Part shown: piece after piece, positions 46,060 through 58,399 of the stretch | Position numbering within the stretch: the stretch's first letter is position 1 | How the letters are laid out: each line of letters starts with the position of its first letter | Origin: Nageia nagi | Lineage: Eukaryota; Pinophyta | DNA length: 64,000 nucleotides | Reading direction: 5' to 3' | Assembly: GCA_050084985.1 (NCBI GenBank) | Contig: JBITNC010000001.1 | Span: 211,792,001-211,856,000, forward strand | Position numbers and translations under genes: made by a program | Notes under the pieces: model-generated | The model's database searches: none | Seen by the model: only the letters and a program-made list of their open reading frames with translations | Told to the model about the DNA's origin: nothing

Positions 46060-46830
46060 ATCATAATTATAGCATAAGCCCTTCTTTTGATGTTATTCCA
46101 TTTCCTCCCATGTTAACTTCTTAGTTTGCATTATGCAATATGGTGGTGGGGCACTTGTATTATTAGAGGAATGGGAAATATTATGTATTTTGGTGAATGA
46201 AGGTCTTGCATTTTGTCAATGAGCATTGGCTTTATCTTTAGTGAGTTTTACCAAGGCAATAACATCCATCATAGTTTTAGGATTAAACATTTTGACCTAT
46301 AGTTTAATTTATTCCTTTAAGCTATTGATAAAATAACTTGTGAAAAATGCATTATCCAACCCCTTTTTATGATTTGCCAATTTCTCAAAGTAATTTTGGT
46401 ATTCTTTGACTATGGTAGTTTGATGTAGCTTGGTCAATGCCCTTTTGAAATCTTCATAGTCACTAGGACCAAAATGGATCAATAATATTTTAGTGAATTC
46501 ATCCCATAATGGAGCAAGATGCATATTTGAGTACTATTGGTGCCATTAGAGAGCCTCATGGTCCAATGAAAAGATGCCATGTGCACCTTCAAATCCTCTA
46601 AGATTTGGTTCAATGTGAAATATTATTCATCCTTATAAATCTAACCAGTGGAATTATCTCCATCAAATCAGGGGAAATTTAATTTAGTTATGCATGAAAG
46701 AATAAAACCACCTTATTGTCTCTAAAAATTATGATGATACCCTTGTTGATTTCCTAACTACCTTGATTGCTATGAATTAGATGCATTATTGGTATGACTA
46801 AGAATTAGTTGAACATTGTCACATTTACTT
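46060..46830 (-). pseudogene. Element G gag remnant
   Basis: Antisense gag. HLAPLWDEFTKILLIHFGPS at 46309-46524 continues with TTIVKEYQNYFEKLANHKKG and FTSYFINSLKE, homologous to A gag at 16952-17300. The zinc knuckle at about 46025-46080 reads CYNYDEKFIHGHHC, with the second cysteine changed to Tyr. The N-terminal part to about 46830 is broken by stops. Confidence 0.82.
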
Positions 46831-47747
46831 TCAAGGGTCTGTATTTAGGTTTATATTTGTTGGATCTTTGCCCTAAATGTACTAGTAAGTATATTTGCCA
46901 TTTGTTGGATCATAGTTTGAAAGGTATCATTGTAGGATTAGCTTATGCTACTATTTGGGATCTTGTTTTAGGTGCTATTTCTAGAAATTACTATTTTTAA
47001 AGCTGATTTTTCTAGAAACTGCTATTTTTAGAAGTGCTCAAAAAAGTGTATGGGTGTAATATATCATAATTATTAGCTCAAAAAGATGATCATAATGGGC
47101 TAGGTATCTTGATGATGATTTTTATACCCTTAGACTCTTTTTTTACATTTATGGGTCTATCTGCTTTTATTAAAAATTACTAAAATGGTCCAAATTTTTA
47201 GTTATTTAGCTTTGAAGTTTTTGCTACCTCTAAATTGCTATTTTTGGTAGCTTTGAAAAACTGCATCTCATACATTTTGCTTCTTGAATCAAAGATTTTT
47301 TGTAAAGGAACAATTCTAGGGTAAGGATTATCTACTCTGTAGGCTGTCTAAACACCCTTCTAATCCAACTTTTGTAAGGAAAGAGACTATAGAGATGGCT
47401 TTTGTGACAAGTAACTTTCTAGTGGCACTTGTTGGTGTACTATAGTCTATATATGGTTGACATTGCTTCCTACCTAGTTTTAGTTTATAGCCTAGATAGT
47501 CTCTGATATACCTTTCAGTACATGGAGTCCAATTTTGTGTAGGGTTCTATCTGAGGCTTGGGTAGTGGTGTATAGTTTTTTACACTTCACTTCACACACA
47601 ACTTTATGGGCAAGTGTGTTTAGCCAAAAATGATAGATCCTTCTAGATATTTTAAAACCCCTAGTACAAGGTTTCTAGCTTCGACCTCTAATTTTTTATT
47701 TTATTTTCTTGTAGCAAAATGGCCCTAGAAAGAGCTCTAATACCAAG
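46831..47747 (-). other. Element G leader
   Basis: About 0.9 kb between gag and the 5' LTR without clear coding sequence. It ends in the primer-site relic beside 47748. The plus-strand open frame at 46809-47000 has no motif. Confidence 0.4.
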
Positions 47748-48152
47748 TGTTACAATACTAAAATTATGAAAAAATAAAGTATTGTAGAAATGAAATGAAC
47801 ATTGATTTGAAATAGAAAAATGACAACTATCTATTAGAAATAAATAGAGCATGCACTAGTAAATAGAACTCAAAATAGTATCAATAAATAGATAATGATA
47901 GGATTTTATTGAATAGTAACAAAATCATAGGTTACTTTGAAAGGGATACCTCCTTACAACTCCAAAGGTGAAAAATAATGTTTAAGATGCCTTTCTCCAC
48001 ACACTTCTATCTATTTATAATAAACTAACCCTAACTTTAATAGTAATGCAAAATTAGGCCCTACCTTCATAATCATAATATTATAATATAAGCTGATAAT
48101 TTAATAAAATACTAATACTAACACTAAAATCTTAGGATGTGAGATCCTAATA
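47748..48152 (-). repeat. 5' LTR of element G
   Basis: 405 bp, TGTTACAATAC...GATCCTAATA, the final CA being mutated to TA. Followed by GTATT. Confidence 0.88.
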
Positions 48153-48629
48153 GTATTGAACTTCTACTTTAAATTGATTATATATATATAATAAAATAAA
48201 TTTTTGGTGATATGAGATATATATGTATATATGCATCAAAAACTAACATTTTACAAGAAAGATACTCACTAAACTCATCAATAAGACCACCAATAATAGC
48301 AAGTGGAATAAAAACCAAGATCTCAACACCCTCCACATCCTCTATTGAAGTCTTCATAATACCCATAGTTGGAGCATACTCCACATAACCTCCTATAATT
48401 GGGCTATTCTCCCCATCATCTCCCATGTCCCCTTCATACTCTTCATCCTCCCCACCATCCTTATCATTCTCTCCCTCTATAGTAAGTTCAAGTTATTCAT
48501 CATTGTATAACTTAAGAGGAAGTGGATGATGCTCATCCCACATGTAGTATATGTATTACAAAAATTAGTAACAATGATATCACCATCCATATATAATCCT
48601 AGGATGCCATCATAAGGATGGGAAAAATT
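48153..48629 (-). pseudogene. Middle fragment of relic K (acidic segment)
   Basis: Antisense frame between elements G and H. A SHPYDGILGLYMDGDIIVTN block is followed by CGMSIIHFLL, one stop, and an acidic stretch (GGEDEEYEGDMGDDGE). It continues to GGYVEYAPTMG, DVEGVEILVFIP and IGGLIDEFSEYL. It is cut at the right by the H insertion and its frame resumes beyond H after a small shift. I do not recognise this part as a known family. Strand, position and the two flanking target duplications suggest it belongs to the same gene as the PMD-like part at 56332-57420. Confidence 0.5.
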
Positions 48630-49362
48630 TGTAAGCCTCAAAAGAACCTTCATAAATAAGAGGTTAGGGTACCATTTACAACAAAACCTCAAGGTCTAAA
48701 GAGCTTATTTATGAGATTTTTGATAGAGTTAATCTTAATGCTCAAATGACCATGTCAAGGATGAAACATGGTATGTTCTTGATGTTCTTAATCTTGATAT
48801 GTCTAGGGAACCTTGCAAAATAAAATATGTTAAAGGGAAGCCTCTAACTATAAGTCCTTAAGACCTTGTAGCCAATCAATTAGGGCAAGCCCTAACTCAA
48901 AAGGAGAGTAGGCACCTTTTTCCACATTCAAATGGATGGCAAAAAGATAAGGAATTATGCCTAATGCAAAATGATATGCTCTTTCCCAATTGATAGTGAT
49001 AAATGATATTGACAAATACTAAAAAGATGTGACAAGAATGATGAAAATTGATAACAAATGCTAAATCAAGAATGATTTAATCTTAAAGCATGCAAACATC
49101 GAACAAATAATCAAGATAATGATATAAACATAAGATTTATGTTATAATAAATATCTACTATGTTTTACACAAGGATAATGCTATAATGATCAAATATATA
49201 TGCTCACATATGCAAAAAGGTGAAATTACAATGGATCTTTACAATGTTTTAAATCTAGAATGATATTTAGCTTAAAGATGCCTAAATGTCACACAATGCA
49301 TATACAAGTAAGCAAATCTATATTGTAATGGAGGATATAAGTGTTCTTTAGCTCTCCAAAAC

Positions 49363-49428
<66 letters not shown>

Positions 49429-49584
49429 CATAATTCACAAGAAAGATACCTCCAATCCATCTTTGGTGGGATGAGATAAACTTGCCAATGCTAATCCATG
49501 ATGGATTTCTTGCAAAATCCTAACAAATTTTGATATAGGCTTAATGTTGCTTGTTCATGTTCATCTCTAGTCTATAAGTGCTCA
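48630..49584 (-). repeat. 3' LTR of element H
   Basis: About 955 bp, homologous to 55396-56331. Contains a (TA)n expansion at 49367-49425 that the other copy lacks. Confidence 0.78.
49367..49425. repeat. (TA)n microsatellite
   Basis: About 29 TA units in the left LTR of H. The corresponding place in the right LTR (near 56125-56160) has no such run, so the expansion arose after insertion. Confidence 0.95.
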
Positions 49585-49649
49585 ACAAAACTTAGGAAAC
49601 TCTATGAAAAATGACTAATATCCATAAAATGAAATCCTAACTACCATTT

Positions 49650-49895
49650 TATAAAAAATATAGTTAGGATCATCTAGATGGTTATGCAATCATTTGAATA
49701 GTTATGATCTCAAGATCGTCTAAATAGTTACATAGTCATCTGGATGATTACATAGTCATCCACTTGTAGGACTATCATGTAGTTGTCCTTCTGTAGGACT
49801 ATTACATAGTTTTCCTTCTATAGGACTATTATGCAATTGTTATTCTATAGTACTATTACAAATTTTCCTTCTATGATACTATTAGGTCATTTGAT
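49650..49895 (-). repeat. 27-bp tandem array downstream of H gag
   Basis: Units of about 27 bp with core TAGGACTATTACATAGTTGT then CCTTCTA, about five to eight copies, decaying at the edges. A similar array lies at 54960-55185. Confidence 0.75.
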
Positions 49896-50224
49896 TGTTT
49901 TCAATGTTTTAAGGATCCAAAATGCATTTTTGGGGTGTTTATAGTTTCCCTCTTTTGAACTGACCCTTGCAAGCATGTAAAGGTTAGTACAAAAGCTCAA
50001 GATAAATGTTAAAATTTTGATTTATGAATAATATTTATATGATAATGATCAATGATATTTTGTTAACCAATATGGTTGATAGATGTAGGCATGCCAACCT
50101 ACTTAATGCTAAGAGATAAGCACTAAATGATCTCAAAGATATGATCAATGTAGGATGACCCAATTTATGGAAATATGTAAAAAGGCTTGAATTATGACAT
50201 GATGTGTTCAAATATATGACCATG

Positions 50225-50520
50225 ATAAGGTTGACCTTTCCCCATGTTTAATGGAAAGCAAAGAGAATGCTACTTTTTCCCTATGTTTAATGGAAAGAAA
50301 ATGGATACTAAAATGATGCCCTTACCATATGTTGAATGGAAAGAGAAGGTAATGTTCCTTTTTTCCCATGTTTAATGGAAAGAAAAAGGAATACACCTAA
50401 ATTCCATTCTTACCCCATGTTAAATTGAAAGTAAGGATAACAATACCCATGATATGATCATGACACTAGAATGATAACTTTTCCCCAAGTAATGGTAAGC
50501 AAAGGGATATGCTCAAGGAT
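50225..50520 (-). repeat. Degenerate repeat with CCCATGTTTAATGGAAAG core
   Basis: Five or six units spaced 45-60 bp carry (T)CCCCATGTTTAATGGAAAG followed by (C/A)AAA(A/G)GG. A related word occurs in the H LTR (near 48920 and 55685), so the repeat family spans LTR and 3' region. Confidence 0.6.
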
Positions 50521-51689
50521 AATGGTATATGACAAGGATATATGATATGTTGCCACATGATAGGATATGATGGGATTGAACTTAACTTAAGATATTGAAA
50601 TATCTCATCTCTCAAGCAATGAAATCAACAAAATATCATTGTTCATTGTTAAGTTCTCATTGATCATAAATATGCTTATGTTTTTTTCTATTTTATTTTA
50701 ATTTTATATACATTAATAAAATGACATGGGTATATATAACGGATATGATACAAGAATATACTTATATACAATGAAAATGAAAATCTATGTATAATGACTA
50801 TGTACAAGGATAACACACATAACTATATACAAGGAGAGGCCACAACTAAACTATGCATGAAGGTATATGTATAGACTAGATTATGATGAGATGATGATAA
50901 GATAACAAGATAACACATGATCTAAACATGGTGAGAGATTATTATTGATCATGGATAAATATGGAAATTGAGTAAAGAGATTTACCCATGTTAATGTCAT
51001 TATCAGTTGTTCATAAAACTATGTTCCCCTTAGAAACCATGATAGTCAACAATCTATGATCAATCCCAAAGGAATGATTTTGCGATAAGCTAATATTTTA
51101 TTATGACTTAGGTGCTTGCATCATCATGGGGAAAAATCTCTATAGATAATGATAATGACTAAGAGTTGAATTGACCTTAACAATACATGCCTATGATTTA
51201 TGCACAATAGGAAGACACACTTGATGAAAATAATTAGTTAGGGATAATGATGAAGCACAAGGGAGCAAGAAAAAACACAAGAGATAAAGACAAATAACAA
51301 ATACATAACCAAAATACTAGGGCTTAAAAAGTGGAATGAACAAAGAAAAGACACAATGGTATGATAATGTGGCAAAGATGCATTGACTCCTACAATATCA
51401 ATATGATAATAGTCCAAGGTGTTGAAACCTATAAAGTGATAATACTCAAATGCCAAGATAAATGATAGAACTAAAGATAACAAAAACACAAGAAATATGG
51501 ATAAATTTAAAGGATTGGCTCAACCAACACAATCATAAGATGATGGGGGTTCCACACTATGGTAGGATTGACTCGCACTTGATAAAAATCCCAATTGATT
51601 CACATCATGCTTAGGCAAAGGATTGTTGAAAATCCCCAAATGTTAATTAGGTGTTATGATTAGACTTCCGATTAAGACTATCACTTTAT

Positions 51690-53688
51690 CAATAAGATCT
51701 TGGATTTCATATTTCAATCACATACATCCACTCATGTCATGTCCTCTTTGCCTATGGTAGTCACAAAACTCATTATCTTTATACCAAGATCTTGTTGATG
51801 CCATAGGATTATCTCTTACTTCGGGTAATGTTAAGAGATTTACATGAAGCACCCTTTGTAGTATATCTAATAAAGGTTCACCCAAAGGAGTGAAGCTTCT
51901 CTTTTACTTTTATTGTAAAGGGGCTTGCTCATGGATTTGACCTTGTTCTCTTACTCTTAGTTATGGTGGACGTTGTGTTGCCATGATTGGTTGTACTTGA
52001 TTAACATCATAATATACTTGATTGTTGTATGGATTTTGATATGCTTGATTGTTGTTGCCACTATCATTATGCTTTTGATCATGGTTGTTAATATTATTGC
52101 ATAATTTGATATCACTTGATTATGTTTTGACCTCCTATGTAAGTTTTGCTTGCAATAATGCTTCTTCAAACATATTGTGTTGTTGTATTTGTAAGATTTG
52201 GGCAATATGGTTATTACAAATTTTTCCAAATATTTTGATAAGCTCATCTTGTGGTAAGGTATATGAAAAATTAGTCACAATAGCTCTTTATCTTGCCACA
52301 TAATCATTGATTGATTCATCCTCAAATTGTGATATTTTATTTAAGTTGGTGATGGATGCTCTTTTATCATGTTAATGGCAAAATTATTCAAGAACAAATC
52401 AGCCAATTGTACAAAAGAGTAAACGCTATGCTATGGCAAGTTGTTATATCAATCTAAAGCTTGGCCTATTAGCAATCATAGGAAATGCTTGTAACATGAT
52501 GCAATCGTCATTCTATATGATATAGAAAGAATATTTGAATTGTATTAAGTGTTCCCTTAGATCCTCCATTCCTTTAAATTTTTCAATACATGATATCTCA
52601 AATCTAAAAGGAAATTGCTTGATTGGAATTGATGGGTTGATAGGTTCATTGAAAATGTTGTTGTATCTTATATTTCTTGAAGTTTGATTAATGATCTTTT
52701 GTTCCATGTCATTTAACCTCTTTAAGATATCATCATTTATTATTGGAGGTTGTTGATTTACCATATCTTGTAACTAATAATGTGAATGTTGTTGATACAT
52801 TAGTTGTTCCTCATAATGCATTTGGTACCTTGGTTGTTGGTATGTTAGTTGAACCATATTTTGGTTATATCCTTGAATTTGAATATGGTATGATAGATCA
52901 TGATGGGATATCCTTTGAGGATCCACTTGATAGAAGTTGCTTTGCCTTTGGTTTTGTTGGTTTGGTTGATAGGAAGTATTAGGTTGACCAACAAAAGTAA
53001 CTTTATATGATCGAGTTTGATTTGACATCCTTAAAGGCTTAAAACTAGATTGAACCCCTAACTCATGAGAAGGACTAGAATCAAGCTTGATCAAAGGAAT
53101 CAAAGACTCCTCATGGTAGTGAGAAATATATGAGTTTTGATCCAGGTTCTTGTGAGACTTAGGTCAAGCTAGGGGTTTACTTGATGCCACACATTATGTT
53201 TTATGAGATAGATATTGATTTGCTATAACATGAGGGGAAAGAGACACACTAGGAAGTAAGGGAACCATATATGAAGATAAAGAAAATGGGAAATTGGGAG
53301 GATCCACCCAACCCCCACCTTGTTGATAAGATGGTGAATGAAGAAGGTCATGATCTAAAGGATCAAAATGATGTGAAATATCATCAACTTTATAAGGTTA
53401 TGGCATGCTTTGATGTTGAATTTGATTAAGTTGAAATTGCTCAAAAAGTGATGCTAATTGACTTTGAATCATGAGATCCCTAAGAAAACTCTCCCTGGTG
53501 TCTAAGGGAATTTTTCTATATAAGGGATGATCAATGACCTCTAATGTGTGGGATGTGAAGGATGACATTGAACGATGGGATGGCACTCTAGGTGAAGATG
53601 GTAACCTAGATGGGGGTCTATTCTTATTCATACTAACAAAGATATCATCTAAACCCTCAAAAGAATATAGGAAAGGATTGGTGCTCAT
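51690..53688 (-). pseudogene. Element H gag
   Basis: Long antisense gag, probable start at 53688 (MSTNPFLYSFEGLDD). Next are a Pro/Ser-rich part, a Gln/Asn-rich part (PNTSYQPNQQNQRQSNFYQV), then PIKQFPFRFEISCIEKFKGM and DLREHLIQFK at about 52520-52630, the core that in plant Tat/Ogre gags reads PFP--F-IP-LE-YDGT-DP-EHL. A DYVAR-like block lies near 52290. The zinc-knuckle-like motif FCDYHRQRGHDMSGC at about 51735-51780 has the C-x2-H-x3-GH-x4-C form typical of that branch. Several stops (for example at 52767 and between 53103 and 53398) show decay. Nothing resembling protease or pol follows. Confidence 0.75.
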
Positions 53689-54959
53689 GGTAAGGGATAC
53701 AATGACACAAAAAGGGAAGTAAATGATAAAATAATGATAATACAATATCCTAATAGTGCCAAACAACATAAAGCCTAAAATCCTTTTAATTATTTTCTTG
53801 TTTAGTGTATGCAAAGTTAATTCACATAGCCTATATGATAACCTTTTTCAAAAAGATATAATCTATATGATCAAGATAACAATGATGAAAGATAGCAATA
53901 GCGATTGATTATTTAATTGCTTCTTGTTTAATTTTGACTTATCTTTTTTAATGAGGATTGATTTTAGATGTAAGTGTAAATTCTTGACTCTTTCTTAGTT
54001 GTCCTAAATATGTATCTAGTTAATAATTTAAAGGGTAAGGCTCAATCTTTAGGGGTGTAGATCATTATACAAGGTGTCTCAAGTACCTCTATTGATTGCT
54101 TGACATTAGAGGGGGGATCCCACCTTGGTGATGAAATCCAAGTATGGTTTAGGTCATGGATATCACTTCCATGTACCCTAGTCACTCCCTAGGTATGTGA
54201 TGGACTTTTAATGTGAGAAATCAAATATGAAAGGAAACACTATATGAAAATGCAATGCAATTACACCACCCAAAGTGCTTGCTTTCTAGTTCAAATCACT
54301 CCCAACCCAAGGATGCTAAAGCAATAAAGTGTACCTTTCATCTTTAAAATAAAAGATAATGCAAAATATAGCAATGTCTTTTAATGAAAATAATAATGAG
54401 TAAATCAATCCTCAAATTGAAAGAATCTTTTTTCAAGATGTTAATTTTAAGCACCAAAGAGAATTTTCAATATGTGATGCACCACTCCCCCAAGATGCAA
54501 TGCAACAATTCACTAAAAGAGAGGGCAATGCTAGATGCATAAAGCAATCAAATAGTATTTACTAGATGCTAAAAGTGATTCAAAAATTGACCTTTTCAAA
54601 AGCTTTCCTTCTTGCTCCAAAATTGATGGTTGAAATGATGATTACACAGCTTTGCCATAGAATCATACACTACAAGGATGACTATGGGAATAGTGCCAAT
54701 CATTTGTGTGATCAAAAGTTGTATGAATAACCATAATGCACTCAAAGATAAAAAATTTAAAGCTAAAAAAGATTAACTACAACAAAACCCTATGACAAGG
54801 GTAAAAGACATGTCTAATGATAAAGACATCCATATTTTTACAAACTAACTTGATAGTGGAATGCTATCAACTAAGTATAGATACTAATTTATTATACAAT
54901 GCTAAACAAAAGCTCTAAAATGCTTAAATATTTATGAAATTTAGAATCATCCTTCTACA
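53689..54959 (-). other. Element H leader
   Basis: No coding motif. AT-rich sequence between the gag start and the second 27-bp array. Confidence 0.4.
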
Positions 54960-55185
54960 AGACAATTACATAGTCACTCAAATGGTTACGTAGTCATCCA
55001 CTTGTAGGAATATTCCCATTCATCCACCTATAGGACTATTCCCAATTGTCCATCTAGAGGACTATTACATAGTTGTCTATCTGTAAGACTATTATGTAGT
55101 TGTCTATCTATAGGAATATTATGTAGTTGTCCTTCTATAGGACTAATACATAGTCATCCATTTGAAGGATGATTAGCTTTTAATG
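54960..55185 (-). repeat. 27-bp tandem array upstream of H gag
   Basis: About eight units of roughly 27-30 bp with core TAGGACTATTACATAGTTGT, the same family as 49650-49895. The region 55186-55395 to the LTR has no gene. A minus-strand TGG-starting sequence next to the LTR (TGGTAATCATGATGGGACCC) could be the primer site, but I cannot assign a tRNA. Confidence 0.72.
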
Positions 55186-55395
55186 AAGATTTAGCCTTAA
55201 AAAGTTTTAAATTCAATTTTGTACATTCCTAGCAAGCCTTCCTAAAAAATAGAGCCAAAAATGAGCTACCTAAATCCCCTAAATAGAAAGAAATGTCCAA
55301 ATAAAAGAAACCCCAAAAAAAAAATTAAAGGGTTAGAAACCCCCTTTTATGTTTGAAGATCAAGGACTAGTAGGGTCCCATCATGATTACCATTT

Positions 55396-56331
55396 TGTAA
55401 GCCTTAAAAGATCCTTCATAAATAAGAGGTTAGGGCACCATTTACAATAAAACCTCAAGGTCTAAAGAGCTTATTTATTATATTTTTGATAGATTTAATA
55501 TTAATACTCAAATGGCCATGTCAAGGATGAAATATGGCATGTTCTTGATGTTCTTGATCTTGATATGTCTAGGGAACCTTGCAAAATAAAATATGTTAAA
55601 GGGAATCCTCTAACTACAAGTCCTTAAGACCTTGTATCTAATCAAGTAGAAAGTCCTAACTCAAAAAGAGAGTAGGTCCCATTTTCACATTCAAATGGAT
55701 GGAAAAAGGATAAGAATTATGCCTAAATGCAAAATGATATGCTCTTCCCCTATTGCTAATGATAAATGATATTAACAAATGCTAAAAAGATGTGACAAGA
55801 ATGATGACAAATGATAACAAATACTAAAATAAGAATGCTTTAAGCCTAAATCATGCAAACACCCAACAAATAATTAAGATAATGATATAAACACAAGATT
55901 TATGTTATAATCAATATCTACTATATTTTACACAAGGATAATGTGACAATGATCGAAGATATATGCTCACATATGCAAAAAGATGAAATTACAATGGATC
56001 TTTACAATGCTTTAAGTCTAGAATGATATTTAGCTTAAAGATGCCTAAATATCATACAATGCATATGCAAGTAAGCAAATATATGTTCTAATGGAGGATA
56101 TAAGTATTTTTTAGATCTCCAAAACCTATAAAACCCTCATATAAGCAAGGTATATACATGTACATTCATAATTCACATGAAAGATACCTCTAATACACCT
56201 TTGGTGGGGTGAGATAAACTTGGCAATGCTAATCCATGGTGGATTTCTTGCAAAATCCTAGCAAATATTGATATGGGATCAATGTTGCTTATTCATGTTT
56301 ATCTCTGGTGATATGAGATCAAGTATGATCA
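55396..56331 (-). repeat. 5' LTR of element H
   Basis: About 936 bp. Outer end ...AAGTATGATCA, then AACTT. Confidence 0.76.
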
Positions 56332-57420
56332 AACTTGAAAATTAGGGAAAACACTTCCACTTTTTGGCCAAAAGTGGAACTCATCCTATTTCACTTACCC
56401 ATACATTGTCCTTAGTAAAACTATAACATCACTTGGTGGGTCTTATATGCTATAAAAAATACCTTCCTTATGTGGATATAATAAGTAGTGCATTATCAAC
56501 TTAGTTGATATACACTCTCATCCCATGATGGACACCTATATGGCCTATATATCAAATCACCAAGTACCAAATAATAAACAATATTCTTTTGTTGCTCCAA
56601 AATGGTATGAAATCAAGAGACTTTATGATGAATAGATCATAAGCACTAGTTAGGAAGATAATTATCAATAACATTAAGAGCAACTTAGGATGCCTTAAGA
56701 TAACTATGTGCTCATCAGCCCAACACTAGAGCATAAAGGAGTGAGCAACACATTTTCTATTATTCATCACCACAACAAAGTTATATAGTTTATGGTATAT
56801 AAATGGATACATGGTACCCATGCAAATTTCTTATCCTTCACCATCTTTTTTATGGCATGCACCAAAGAATAAGGGAAGACCTCATGGTTTTTATTAGGCT
56901 AAGTGATACTATCAATGTAAGATACCATAATCAACCATAGATATCTCTTTCAAACAAGTATCCTCTAAATGTATTTATAAATAAAAATACCCTTCTTGGT
57001 ATTATGATAATCATCAAATTTGGTTAACCATTTAACTACATGGACTAAATCAATAATAATCAGGTTGTCCTTCATATGGGCCAAGGTTCCCTTCATAGGT
57101 ATTCTCAAAATTTTATGGATATAATTTAAGGTAATAATGATCTCATCAATAGGGAAAAGGGAAGGTGTTGGTCCTTTCATACCAATGCTTAACCAAGGTT
57201 GTGATTATTAATGTACCAACATTAACATAAGGGTCTTGAAGTAGGTAGCCCACTCCCACACTCATCAAGACTTAAATCATCAAACCAAGTCTTGATTATC
57301 TCCCAACAGCTTCTACATGGCTTAATAATACTAAGGTATATTGGGTTTCTAAGAACCAAGAACAATAGGTCAATAATATTTTTTATATGATTTTTGTTCA
57401 TATTTATTTGCATAATTGAA
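56332..57420 (-). pseudogene. Plant-mobile-domain (PMD)-like gene relic K, N-terminal part
   Basis: Antisense relic. DPYVNVGTLIITTLVKHWYE then RTNTF (about 57165-57240) is followed after a frame change by FPIDEIIITLNYIHKILRIP and MKGTLAHMKD (about 57050-57150). This matches the PMD signature in which LI-ALVERW---THTF leads to GE-T-TL-DV---LGLP--G. Further on, DLVHVVKWLTKFDDY, RYLWLIMVSYIDSIT-PNKN and FAWVPCIHLYTIN are spread over stops to about 56780, matching the distal PMD region, and a HYLLYPHKEGIFYSI-like block lies near 56470-56510. PMD proteins occur both as chromatin-silencing factors (MAIN/MAIL family) and inside transposons, so K may be either. It is broken by stops, frameshifts and element H. 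Confidence 0.58.
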
Positions 57421-58399
57421 GGTAAAATAAAGGATAAAATTCAATGCAATATTAGAAAGATTATTGTCCTTCTAGCATTAGCACTAGAGAGCAATACAAC
57501 CCAACACTGTTGATGTTCCTCTGAGGAAAAATAATAAAACTTAAAATACATAATTTATATATGAAATCTATGATGTAAAATAGTTATTAATGAAAAATTC
57601 AATCCTTAAAGGTGAAAATGACTCGACCCTAGTACAACAATCTCCCTTATCCCTAAACCTAGGTTTTATTTTTTCTTTTTAAAAAAAAAAAAAAAATTAA
57701 AGCTACGTTCATGTTAAATGATATACAAAATCAAAGAATAAGATATAAGCTTACCAAGTGTGCATATTCAAGGTTTGTTGAAGGAGCCAAACCCAATGAG
57801 CAATCTGATCAGAAATCCTTATTTCCATAGATTGAATCAACGCAAGGACTCAAAATAATATCCTCAAATCTCCTAAAAACTATCACAACATACTAAAACT
57901 TAAAGAAAACCAAGAGATCTCTCAAAATAGATAGCTAAGACAATTTTGATGTAATACAATCCAAACCTATTTCAATGAATTTTGATTTTAATTAAAACAC
58001 CCACTTGCTTTTTAAGGAACTAAATGTCTTAAAAGGGAGGTGAATATTATCTCATTATTACCATGAGTAGTGGAGTTAAGGGATAGTAACTCCTATGATT
58101 ATGGCCTTCCAAAAGTAATAGTTTGGGGACAGTTAGTCTAGGATTATTGGCATGGAAGAAGCGTGTATGGTATGAGAATAAAAGCTTATAATTGTGGAAA
58201 ATATCATTACTTTTTCTTTTCTCTCCGAGGGGAAATGCCACAACTACCTGGAATGCACAGTTTACTTCTTTATGCTAAGTTAAAAATGAAGAGAGGTAGG
58301 ATCGACATGAAAAAAATAGGGGGTTGATAGCTCTTGGATCAGATGGATGACAATCACAGTACATGGCAAGGAAGGTGTAGCATAAAACAATCTTCTCTA
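57421..58399. other. No recognisable gene
   Basis: AT-rich. Contains a poly-A run near 57679-57696. The short minus-strand open frame at 58047-58241 has no motif. Confidence 0.4.

Larger units (their letters stand above)
42303..48152 (-). mobile_element. Ty3/gypsy element G (minus), flanked by GCATT/GTATT
   Basis: LTRs 42303-42706 (404 bp) and 47748-48152 (405 bp) enclose antisense gag-pol. Target duplication GCATT (42298-42302) matches GTATT (48153-48157) at 4 of 5 bases. The primer site next to the right LTR reads TTGGTATTAGAGCTC on the minus strand. It is the same broad family as A, with TGTTAGGAT/ATCCTAACA ends and similar coding order, but a different LTR. Confidence 0.9.
48630..56331 (-). 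mobile_element. Gag-only Ty3/gypsy element H (Tat/Ogre-like)
   Basis: Direct repeats 48630-49584 and 55396-56331 are the LTRs (plus strand TGTAAGCC...; outer ends GCTCA and GATCA). Flanking AAATT (48625-48629) and AACTT (56332-56336) match at 4 of 5 bases. The internal region holds a long antisense gag at about 51690-53688 and no RT or integrase. Tandem arrays of about 27 bp lie on both sides of gag. The gag motifs point to the Tat/Ogre branch. The outer LTR ends are the least certain part. Confidence 0.75.

Noticed and set aside
46809-47000. Plus-strand open frame of 63 codons inside element G
   Set aside because: It lies antisense in the G leader/gag N-terminus, has no motif, and is explained by chance in AT-rich DNA.
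51957-52303. Overlapping open frames on both strands
   Set aside because: They fall in the low-complexity Asn/His-rich distal part of H gag; only the minus-strand frame is continuous with gag motifs.
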